Of a stretch of DNA of 5,277 nt, positions 1-5,277 are shown in pieces (positions within the stretch are counted from its first letter, which is position 1; each line of letters opens with the position of its first letter). Under the pieces are notes generated by a model. It searched no databases, was not told where the DNA came from, and saw only the letters and a program-made list of their open reading frames with translations. The stretch is from Betaproteobacteria bacterium (lineage in GTDB: Bacteria; Pseudomonadota; Gammaproteobacteria; Burkholderiales; Rhodocyclaceae): contig JAPTVL010000124.1 of assembly GCA_028065725.1 (NCBI GenBank), forward strand, positions 1-5,277, read 5' to 3'. Made by a program: the position numbers and the translations under genes.

Positions 1-189
1 TTACATCCACCAATGACGCCCTATCAGCGGGTCATGGATTCAGATAGCGTTTTAGAAATGATCAAACAGCGCCTCGAAGAGCAACATCGAACCCTCAACC
101 CATTCGACCTCATACGGCGCGTCGAGGCTAAACTAAAAGACATCTTCTCAATGGTCTCGGTTACCTCGAATGTGAGGCAACATATCTGA
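1..189 (+). CDS. C-terminal end of an integrase-type (DDE) transposase, cut by the window edge
   Basis: The reading frame is open from the first base to a TGA at 187-189, giving 62 residues with no start in view. It begins LHPPMTPYQRVMDS and continues through a charged helical stretch (EMIKQRLEEQHRTLNPFDLI) to RRVEAKLKDIF. A TPYQR-V motif followed by a helix and a 'LNP(F/V)-L-R' segment resembles, from memory, the C-terminal tail of integrase-core transposases of the IS481 / unclassified-IS type. The catalytic DDE residues would lie upstream, outside the window, so activity cannot be judged. Direct repeats overlap the stop codon, as expected for an IS end. Gene type is fairly likely; the exact IS family is uncertain. 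Confidence 0.65.
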   Translation, partial: LHPPMTPYQRVMDSDSVLEMIKQRLEEQHRTLNPFDLIRRVEAKLKDIFSMVSVTSNVRQHI

Positions 190-219
190 CCTTCGGTTAC
201 CTTTTGTTATGGGGCAACG
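157..219. repeat. Two direct-repeat copies at the 3' end of the transposase gene (probable IS-end repeats)
   Basis: Copy 1 (157-182) and copy 2 (193-219) share the block TCGGTTACC at their left and GGCAAC at their right, with a variable centre that differs by one base in length. They lie 36 bases apart, and the TGA stop of the transposase fragment falls between them. Repeats of a 'GGTTACC ... G(A/G)GGCAAC' type at the end of an IS are consistent with transposase-binding subterminal sites. The repeat is seen directly; its role is inferred. The opposite end of the element is outside the window, so no inverted partner can be compared. Confidence 0.6.
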
Positions 220-221
220 CG

Positions 222-278
222 CCGGTGGATGCAACACTCCTTCTGCTTGCGCAGTCTCTAGTGTGTTGCATCCTCCGG
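222..278. repeat. Long near-perfect inverted repeat (hairpin) between the IS end and queH remnant
   Basis: The arms CCGGTGGATGCAACAC (222-237) and GTGTTGCATCCTCCGG (263-278) pair over 16 positions with a single mismatch. Inside the 25-base loop a smaller stem, CTGC/GCAG (243-246 with 251-254), closes a four-base loop that reads GCAA (GNRA type) on the minus strand. No T-run follows on either strand, so it is a poor intrinsic terminator, although it lies 26 bases beyond the queH stop on that gene's strand. It may be an IS-associated or dispersed palindrome, or a 3' structural element of the old metR-queH message. The remaining bases of the gap, 190-303, show no gene. Confidence 0.65.
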
Positions 279-303
279 TTGAATTCGCATGGTTGGGGTG
301 GTG

Positions 304-999
304 TTATCGACTTTCTTCTGCGCCACCAGGGGGCAACGCCAGCGTATCCTGCAGCTGGCCATAGCACAGGTCGGACAGCCTGATCCGCTCGCGCCCCCTC
401 GTTATGCGGTGGCGGTTTGTGTCGCGTAGCGAATAGATGCAACCGCAATACTCCTGCTGGCAGAAGTTTTCGCGCTTGCTGATCTCGATCATGCGCGCGG
501 AGCCACCGCCTTGCACCAGTTGTAGTCCCAGTAGATCAAGCCCGGATAACGCGCGGCCGCGCGCGCGCCGCATTCATTGATCTGCTGCACGTTCTTCCAG
601 CGCGAGATGCCCAGCGAACTAGTCATGACCGGAAAGCCATGTTCATGGGCGTAGAGCGCCGCGCGTTCGAAGCCATGTCAAAGCACATAGTGCAGCGGAT
701 GCCGCGCTCGGGCTCGTTTTTCATCCTCTTGGCCCGTGCGAACCAGTGGTTGCGATCATAGTCCGCATCGACGATGGGAATGCCAAACTTTTCGGCGAAG
801 CGGATGTGCTCGTTCTTGCGCAGATCGTATTCCTTAAGCGGATGGATGCTGGGGTTGTAGAAAAGAAGGGTGAAGTCTATGCCCGATGCTGCATGGCTTC
901 CATTACTTCACCGGAGCATGTCGCACTGCAAGAGTGCAACAGCACCTTGGTTTGATCATTGGGCAAAGGCAAAGGTTTTCGTTCGAAATCCGGTGTCAT
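304..999 (-). pseudogene. queH: Decayed epoxyqueuosine reductase QueH (three frameshifts)
   Basis: QueH (formerly DUF208) reduces epoxyqueuosine to queuosine in tRNA, replacing QueG where present. Read from ATG 999-997, the remnant gives MTPDFERKPLPLPND, then [69 protein letters not shown], a Trp-Asp-Tyr-Asn-Trp segment, [33 protein letters not shown] and a stop at 304-306. These are the family's blocks in order. The frame breaks three times, each by loss of one base: near 887-890 (leading to an in-frame TAG at 877-879), at 672-673, and near 508-513. The first cysteine motif, normally HSCCAPC, reads HSCSATC. With the missing bases restored, the protein would be about 232 residues. Intact neighbours argue against poor sequence quality. 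The start codon overlaps the metR stop as ATGA. Confidence 0.9.
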
Positions 1000-1907
1000 G
1001 AAGACGGTTGCTCGATGGAGGTAGATAGCGGCTGCCGAGCCAGATCGATAAACGCGCGGAGATAATCGATCCCGATTTCCGCCTCGCGTGCGCCCAGAAA
1101 TATCTGTTTGGCGATGCCCGTGGGCCCCAGACGAATTGGCACCACTTCCATCTTGCCGACGTATTCCTGCACCAGCCAGCGTGGCAGCGCCGCCACACCC
1201 CGCCCGCTGGCGACCATCTGCAGCATGATGTCGGTCGTCTCGATGACCTTATGGCGCTTGGGGCTGATGCCTGCTGGCTGAAGGAACTGGTTGTAGATGT
1301 CCAGCCTGTCGGTTTCCACAGGATAGGAAATCAGCACCTCGCGACTCAGTTGTTCCGGTTCGACATGCCTGGCCGAGGCCAGCGCATGGTGACGGCTCAC
1401 CACCAGTACCTGTTCATAATCGAACACTGGCTCGAAGCGCAGCCCCGGCTTGTACAAGGGGTCAGGCGTCACCAGCAGGTCGATTTCATAACCGAACAGT
1501 GCGCCGATTCCCCCAAACTGAAACTTCTGCCGGACGTCTACATCGACGTCCGGCCACCGGGCCAGGTAGGGTGACACCACCTTGAGTAGCCATTGATAAC
1601 AGGGATGGCACTCCATGCCGATGCGCAGAGTGCCGCGTTCACCCTCAGCATACTGACGCAATCGCTCTTCCGCCCGATCCAGCTGGGGCAACAAGCGGTT
1701 TGCGACCTCCAGAAGGTAGCGGCCGGCTTGGGTCAACCGCAGGCTGCGTCCTTCGCGCAGCCAGATGTCGGTGCCAAGCGCTTGCTCCAGTTTTTTCATT
1801 GTATGGCTCAGGGCCGACTGTGTCAGGCACAACACGCTTGCGGCGGCAGTCAGCGAGCCCTGCCGATCAACCTCACGGAGGATGGCCAGATGCATTCTTT
1901 CAATCAT
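996..1907 (-). CDS. metR: MetR, LysR-type activator of methionine biosynthesis
   Basis: This 303-residue protein is a LysR-family regulator. A winged helix-turn-helix occupies residues 1-60, with the recognition region GSLTAAASVLCLTQSALSHT at 17-36, followed by a linker helix (about 62-88) and a two-lobed effector domain. The beginning MIERMHLAIL, the segment MECHPCYQWL (98-107), LISYPVETDRLDIY, FLQPAGISP and MVASGRGVAALPRWLV all match E. coli MetR closely. In that family homocysteine is the co-effector and metE the main target. The start at 1907 aligns with the E. coli start; a weak GGA lies five bases upstream of it. The gene is divergent from metE, the classical arrangement, and its TGA overlaps the ATG of the queH remnant. 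E. coli MetR is somewhat longer (317) at its C-terminus. Autorepression through the shared operator is likely by analogy. Confidence 0.95.
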   Translation of the reverse strand: MIERMHLAILREVDRQGSLTAAASVLCLTQSALSHTMKKLEQALGTDIWLREGRSLRLTQAGRYLLEVANRLLPQLDRAEERLRQYAEGERGTLRIGMECHPCYQWLLKVVSPYLARWPDVDVDVRQKFQFGGIGALFGYEIDLLVTPDPLYKPGLRFEPVFDYEQVLVVSRHHALASARHVEPEQLSREVLISYPVETDRLDIYNQFLQPAGISPKRHKVIETTDIMLQMVASGRGVAALPRWLVQEYVGKMEVVPIRLGPTGIAKQIFLGAREAEIGIDYLRAFIDLARQPLSTSIEQPSS

Positions 1908-1937
1908 GTGAATCCATGAGCAAAATTGATCGATTGT

Positions 1938-1960
1938 TGAAATAAGACCATTTTACTTCA
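1938..1960. promoter_or_regulatory. Probable MetR operator in the metR-metE intergenic region
   Basis: TGAAATAA (1938-1945) and TTACTTCA (1953-1960) form an inverted repeat matching at 7 of 8 positions around a 7-base spacer. Its inner part, TAA-N7-TTA (1943-1955), fits the LysR-family T-N11-A box. The outer TGAA and TTCA match the half-sites of the E. coli MetR consensus, TGAA-N5-TTCA, but here they are 15 bases apart. It is the clearest dyad in the 109-base divergent gap. Assignment to MetR is inferred from position and family. Confidence 0.6.
1950..1955 (-). promoter_or_regulatory. Possible -10 element of the metR promoter
   Basis: On the minus strand the bases read TAAAAT, five of six matching the sigma-70 -10 consensus, about 43 bases upstream of the metR start. 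No good -35 lies at the right distance (TGGTAA at 18-base spacing matches three of six). The element sits inside the probable MetR operator, which would fit autorepression. This is weak evidence on its own. Confidence 0.25.
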
Positions 1961-1980
1961 TGAGTACGCTTTTTTACCAT
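1952..1980 (+). promoter_or_regulatory. Possible metE promoter
   Basis: TTTACT (1952-1957) and TACCAT (1975-1980) each match four of six consensus bases at 17-base spacing, predicting a start near 1987 and a leader of about 30 bases. The -35 overlaps the right arm of the probable operator, a geometry expected of an activator-dependent promoter. Both hexamers are weak, which also fits a need for MetR, but the call is tentative. Confidence 0.3.
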
Positions 1981-2006
1981 GCTGCCATTCCCCTTCTCAT
2001 TCGGAT

Positions 2007-2011
2007 AAAGG
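2007..2011 (+). promoter_or_regulatory. metE ribosome binding site, deciding the start at 2017
   Basis: AAAGG lies five bases before the ATG at 2017. The upstream in-frame ATG at 1960 has no comparable site, would overlap the operator, and would add 19 residues ([19 protein letters not shown]) that are not part of the MetE family. The start at 2017 gives [19 protein letters not shown], which aligns with the N-terminus of E. coli MetE. Confidence 0.75.
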
Positions 2012-2016
2012 CAAGC

Positions 2017-4311
2017 ATGGTCACCACACACAACCTCGGTTTTCCCCGCATCGGCGCGAAGCGCGAGCTGAAATTCGCCCTTGAGTCTTACTGGAAAGGC
2101 CAGTCCTCCCGTGACGAACTGAAAGCGCTCGGTGCCCAACTACGTCAGCGCCACTGGCAAGAGCAATCCGGCCTGGGCTTGGTACCGGTGGGGGATTTCG
2201 CCTTCTACGATCAGGTGCTCGACATGAGCTTCACGCTGGGCAATTTGCCCGAGCGCGCCCATGAGTTCCACGGCGATCCACTGGATAACTACTTTCGCGT
2301 GGCACGCGGTCGTTCCGCTCAAGGTGCGGAGGAACACACGGGTTGCTGCGGCGGCATCGCCGCAGGCGAGATGACCAAGTGGTTTGATACCAATTACCAC
2401 TACATCGTCCCGGAGTTCACGGCCGCGACCGAATTCAAACTGGACGTCTCACGCCTGCTGGAACAACTGGCCGAAGCCAAGGCGCAGGGTGTCAAGGCCA
2501 AGCCTGTCATCGTCGGTCCGGTCACCTACTTGTGGCTGGGCAAAGCCAAGGACAACTCCGACAAGCTGGGCCTGTTGGAACGTTTGCTGCCCGTCTACGG
2601 CGAACTGCTGGAGCAACTGGCCGCACAAGGGGTCGAATGGGTGCAGATCGATGAGCCGGTGCTGGTCACCGAACTGAATGCCGACTGGCAACATGCACTG
2701 AACCTGGCTTACCACCACCTCAAGAGCAGTCGCGTCAAGTTGCTGCTGGCGACCTATTTCGGCACCTTGCAGGAGAACCTACATCTTGCCTGCAATCTCC
2801 CTGTCGCCGGTTTGCATCTCGATACCATCAACGCCCGCGACGAAATCCAGCCGCTGCTCAACCTGCTGCCGTCGCACAAGGTGCTGTCGCTGGGCGTGAT
2901 CAATGGCCGCAATATCTGGAAGACCGATCTCGGCGCCACGCTCGATTGGTTGGAGCCGCTTGCCGAACGGCTGGGTGATCGCCTGTGGATCGCGCCGTCC
3001 TGCTCGCTGCTGCATGTGCCAGTAGACCTCGCCAGCGAGCAAAAGCTGGACGCCGAGATCAAGTCCTGGCTCGCTTACGCCTTGCAGAAGCTGGACGAGT
3101 TGAAGGTACTGGCCAAAGCCCTGAATCAGGGGCGTGCAGCAGTGGCAGCCGAACTGGCCGCCAATCACGCCGCCATCACCGCCCGCCGCACTTCGCCGCG
3201 CGTGACCAACCCGGCGGTCAAGGCGGCCATTGCCAGCATCAACCCGGCGCTGGGCCAGCGCAAGAGTCCCTATCCGGTACGCGCCAGGAAGCAAGCCGCG
3301 CTGCTGAACCTGCCTGCCTACCCGACCACGACCATCGGCTCCTTCCCGCAAACTGCGGAAATCCGCCAGGCACGCAGCCAGTTCAAGACCGGCGAACTGG
3401 ACGAAGCCGGCTACAAGACCGCCATGCAGGCAGAGATCGCCCTCAGCGTGCGCGAGCAGGAAGCCCTGGGGCTTGATGTGCTGGTGCACGGCGAAGCCGA
3501 GCGCAACGACATGGTCGAATATTTCGGCGAACAACTCGACGGCTACGCCTTCAGCCAGTTCGGCTGGGTACAGTCCTACGGCTCGCGTTGCGTCAAGCCG
3601 CCCATCCTGTTCGGCGACATCAGCCGCCCGAAGGCGATGACCGTGGAGTGGATCCAATACGCCCAGTCGCTGACTAACAAGCCGATGAAGGGCATGTTGA
3701 CCGGTCCAGTCACCATCCTGAACTGGTCTTTCGTCCGCGACGATCAGCCGCGTTCGGTGTCCTGCTACCAACTGGCACTGGCAATCCGCGAGGAAGTGCT
3801 GGACCTGGAGAAGGCCGGTGTGCGAGTCATCCAGATCGACGAGGCCGCCCTGCGCGAAGGTTTGCCCCTGCGCAAGTCACAGTGGCAGCGCTACTTGGAC
3901 TGGGCTGTGGAGTCCTTCCGCATTACCGCCAACGGCGTACAGGATGAAACCCAGATCCATACCCACATGTGCTACTCGGAGTTCAACGACATCATTGCCT
4001 CCATCGCCGACATGGACGCAGATGTAATCACCATCGAAACCTCGCGCTCAGACATGGAATTGCTCGATGTTTTCGACGATTTCAAGTACCCCAACGAGAT
4101 CGGCCCCGGCGTCTACGACATCCACTCGCCGAATATCCCGACGCAGGAGCATATCGTACAACTGATGAGGAAGGCCGCCGAACGTATACCGGCCGAGCGT
4201 CTGTGGGTGAATCCGGACTGCGGCCTGAAGACCCGCCAGTGGCTGGAGGTCATTCCTGCACTGACCAACATGGTAGCGGCGGCCAAGGCCCTGCGCGCCA
4301 CCGCTGTCTGA
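2017..4311 (+). CDS. metE: Cobalamin-independent methionine synthase MetE
   Basis: 5-methyltetrahydropteroyltriglutamate-homocysteine methyltransferase: it transfers the methyl group from polyglutamylated methyl-folate to homocysteine, the last step of methionine synthesis, in the cytoplasm. The 764 residues compare with 753 in E. coli. The N-terminal domain (about 1-320) carries [20 protein letters not shown] and GLINGRN-like (GVINGRN) motifs. The C-terminal catalytic barrel starts near [10 protein letters not shown] (homocysteine loop, I440-S442). By alignment with E. coli, the zinc ligands are H650, C652, E674 and C735, the proton donor is H703 (YDIHSPN), and D608 and E614 lie in the substrate site. 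All are present. Oddities: IDEAALREG where E. coli has IDEPALREG, and about eight extra residues with a Cys pair (C110-C111) before EMTKWF. Expected to be MetR-activated from the divergent gap. It is followed by two hairpins and then glyA. Confidence 0.97.
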   Translation: MVTTHNLGFPRIGAKRELKFALESYWKGQSSRDELKALGAQLRQRHWQEQSGLGLVPVGDFAFYDQVLDMSFTLGNLPERAHEFHGDPLDNYFRVARGRSAQGAEEHTGCCGGIAAGEMTKWFDTNYHYIVPEFTAATEFKLDVSRLLEQLAEAKAQGVKAKPVIVGPVTYLWLGKAKDNSDKLGLLERLLPVYGELLEQLAAQGVEWVQIDEPVLVTELNADWQHALNLAYHHLKSSRVKLLLATYFGTLQENLHLACNLPVAGLHLDTINARDEIQPLLNLLPSHKVLSLGVINGRNIWKTDLGATLDWLEPLAERLGDRLWIAPSCSLLHVPVDLASEQKLDAEIKSWLAYALQKLDELKVLAKALNQGRAAVAAELAANHAAITARRTSPRVTNPAVKAAIASINPALGQRKSPYPVRARKQAALLNLPAYPTTTIGSFPQTAEIRQARSQFKTGELDEAGYKTAMQAEIALSVREQEALGLDVLVHGEAERNDMVEYFGEQLDGYAFSQFGWVQSYGSRCVKPPILFGDISRPKAMTVEWIQYAQSLTNKPMKGMLTGPVTILNWSFVRDDQPRSVSCYQLALAIREEVLDLEKAGVRVIQIDEAALREGLPLRKSQWQRYLDWAVESFRITANGVQDETQIHTHMCYSEFNDIIASIADMDADVITIETSRSDMELLDVFDDFKYPNEIGPGVYDIHSPNIPTQEHIVQLMRKAAERIPAERLWVNPDCGLKTRQWLEVIPALTNMVAAAKALRATAV

Positions 4312-4324
4312 GCTGAACTATCCG

Positions 4325-4366
4325 CCATGCGTGGCGTACTGCGCTTGACGCCGCGCACGGTGTTTT
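4325..4366 (+). terminator. First hairpin after metE, probable intrinsic terminator
   Basis: TGCGTGGCGT (4328-4337) pairs with ACGCCGCGCA (4348-4357) over ten positions including one U-G wobble, with a ten-base loop. After one mismatch the stem gains two more pairs (4325-4326 with 4359-4360). A short T-run, TGTTTTC, follows at 4361-4367. It begins 13 bases after the metE stop. The stem is strong and GC-rich but the T-run is short and interrupted, so termination may be partial. Confidence 0.55.
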
Positions 4367-4375
4367 CATCCAAAC

Positions 4376-4404
4376 ATCCCGAGCTCGTCTCGGGATTAAT
4401 TTTT
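4376..4404 (+). terminator. Second hairpin: intrinsic terminator or attenuator just before glyA
   Basis: ATCCCGAG (4376-4383) and CTCGGGAT (4389-4396) form a perfect eight-pair stem with a five-base loop (CTCGT), followed by TAATTTTT. This is a textbook intrinsic terminator for plus-strand transcripts from metE. It ends about 15 bases before the glyA start, which leaves no room for a promoter between them. Any glyA transcript begun upstream must therefore read through it. The palindrome also resembles a short sequence dispersed in some bacterial genomes. Confidence 0.75.
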
Positions 4405-4408
4405 CTAC

Positions 4409-4412
4409 AAGG
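4409..4412 (+). promoter_or_regulatory. glyA ribosome binding site
   Basis: AAGG lies six bases before the ATG at 4419, immediately beyond the T-run of the second hairpin. It supports the chosen start, [17 protein letters not shown], which has the length and form of other SHMT N-termini. Confidence 0.6.
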
Positions 4413-4418
4413 ACAAGC

Positions 4419-5277
4419 ATGTTTGAACGCAACCGCTATACGGTGGAGCGGATCGACCCCGAGATCTTTGCTGCCATTGAGAAAGAAAATCAGCGTCAGG
4501 AAGACCACATCGAATTGATCGCTTCGGAGAATTACACCTCGCCGGCCGTGATGGCCGTCCAGGGGTCGCAACTGACCAACAAATATGCCGAGGGTTACCC
4601 AGGCAAGCGTTACTACGGCGGCTGCGAATATGTCGATGTCGTCGAGCAGATCGCCATCGACCGCGTCAAGCAATTGTTCGGTGCCGAGGCCGCCAATGTA
4701 CAGCCCAACTCGGGCTCTCAGGCCAACCAGGGCGTGTTCTTTGCCATGCTCAAACCGGGCGACACCATCATGGGCATGAGCCTGGCCGAGGGTGGCCATC
4801 TGACCCACGGCATGGCGCTCAATATGAGCGGCAAGTGGTTCAACGTGGTTAGCTACGGCCTCAACGCCCAGGAAGACATCAACTACGAAGCTCTCGAAAG
4901 ACTGGCTCTCGAAAAACGGCCCAAGCTGATCATCGCCGGCGCTTCAGCCTTCGCACTGCGCATCGATTTCGAGCGCATCGCCCGTGTCGCTAAATCCATC
5001 GGTGCCTGGTTCATGGTCGACATGGCCCACTACGCCGGGCTGATTGCCGCCGGGGTCTATCCGAACCCGGTGCCGCACGCCGACTTCGTGACGACGACCA
5101 CCCACAAGAGCCTGCGCGGTCCGCGCGGCGGCGTCATCCTGATGAAGGCCGAGCACGAGAAAGCAGTAAATTCGGCCATCTTCCCCGGCATCCAGGGCGG
5201 TCCGCTGATGCACGTGATCGCTGGCAAGGCAATTGCCTTCAAGGAGGCGCTGGCCCCAGAGTTCAAGATCTATCAGC
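4419..5277 (+). CDS. glyA: Serine hydroxymethyltransferase GlyA, 5' part (runs off the right edge)
   Basis: Pyridoxal-phosphate enzyme that interconverts serine and glycine while loading tetrahydrofolate with a one-carbon unit; cytoplasmic, normally a dimer. 286 codons are visible of the usual 415-420 and the frame is unbroken. Visible family blocks are [64 protein letters not shown], and [20 protein letters not shown]. In the last block D201 and H204 correspond to the cofactor-contacting Asp and His. [14 protein letters not shown] carries the Schiff-base lysine, K230 (K229 in E. coli). The methylene-folate it makes is the precursor of the methyl-folate used by MetE, so its place behind metE is metabolically sensible. 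The two hairpins between them suggest separate or attenuated expression. In E. coli, MetR activates glyA; I see no convincing MetR dyad in the 107-base gap here. Confidence 0.96.
   Translation, partial: MFERNRYTVERIDPEIFAAIEKENQRQEDHIELIASENYTSPAVMAVQGSQLTNKYAEGYPGKRYYGGCEYVDVVEQIAIDRVKQLFGAEAANVQPNSGSQANQGVFFAMLKPGDTIMGMSLAEGGHLTHGMALNMSGKWFNVVSYGLNAQEDINYEALERLALEKRPKLIIAGASAFALRIDFERIARVAKSIGAWFMVDMAHYAGLIAAGVYPNPVPHADFVTTTTHKSLRGPRGGVILMKAEHEKAVNSAIFPGIQGGPLMHVIAGKAIAFKEALAPEFKIYQ

Noticed and set aside
222..284. The hairpin considered as an integron attC site, with GTTGAAT at 278-284 fitting GTTRRRY
   Set aside because: No matching RYYYAAC lies on the left side of the hairpin and the arms do not have the attC layout. 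There is no cassette or integron integrase in view.
551..570. A 20-base stretch of pure G and C, considered as a Z-DNA or structural element
   Set aside because: It is explained by coding: in the queH frame it encodes an Ala/Arg-rich segment (GARAAAR) normal for the family.
746..955. A 69-codon plus-strand open frame over the queH remnant
   Set aside because: The minus strand in the same place encodes recognisable QueH blocks; the plus-strand frame is their shadow.
1908..2016. Cobalamin or SAM riboswitch upstream of metE
   Set aside because: The gap is only 109 bases, has no B12-box or SAM-box motif, and is filled by the operator and promoter-like elements. The leader is too short for a known riboswitch of either class.
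2779..3771. A long (330-codon) open frame antisense to metE
   Set aside because: It is a by-product of the GC-rich codon pattern of metE on the opposite strand. The protein is low-complexity, resembles no family I know, and overlaps an unmistakable gene.
4327..4518. A 63-codon plus-strand frame beginning in the metE-glyA gap, considered as a leader peptide
   Set aside because: It has no ribosome binding site, begins inside hairpin 1 and runs about 100 bases into glyA out of frame. It has no run of Met, Ser or Gly codons suggestive of a peptide attenuator.
4113..4808. A 231-codon minus-strand open frame across the end of metE and the start of glyA
   Set aside because: It spans two conserved genes and two hairpins on the other strand, and its product shows no family features.

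Overview
The window looks like a GC-rich proteobacterial chromosome, most likely a betaproteobacterium. This rests on the general appearance of the MetE, SHMT and MetR proteins and on the lack of MetJ-type boxes, and it cannot be settled without a database search. The core is a methionine / one-carbon locus: a divergent metR-metE pair followed by glyA, which runs off the right edge. I found no undescribed multi-gene system. The interest lies in a decayed gene, an insertion-sequence remnant and the intergenic signals.

Layout. Bases 1-189 hold the C-terminal end of an integrase-type transposase, with two direct-repeat copies spanning its stop codon that look like an IS end. Bases 222-278 form a long near-perfect hairpin. 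On the minus strand, 304-999 is a pseudogene of queH (epoxyqueuosine reductase) with three one-base losses, an in-frame stop and damaged cysteine-motif residues. Its ATG overlaps the stop codon of metR (996-1907, minus) by 4 bases, so metR-queH was once a translationally coupled pair.

The 109-base gap between metR and metE carries an extended LysR-type dyad (1938-1960), the probable MetR operator. metE (2017-4311, plus) is a complete 764-residue cobalamin-independent methionine synthase with all zinc and catalytic residues. The 107 bases between metE and glyA contain two consecutive hairpins, each followed by a T-run. The second ends only about 15 bases before the glyA start, so it may act both as metE terminator and as an attenuator in the glyA leader. 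glyA (4419 to the edge) is an intact 5' part of serine hydroxymethyltransferase.

How the genes work together. SHMT transfers a one-carbon unit from serine to tetrahydrofolate. After reduction by MetF (not in the window), MetE uses the methyl-folate to methylate homocysteine to methionine. MetR senses homocysteine and is expected to activate metE; in E. coli it also activates glyA. QueH would have performed the last step of queuosine synthesis in tRNA, a pathway whose QueA step consumes S-adenosylmethionine, but this copy is dead.
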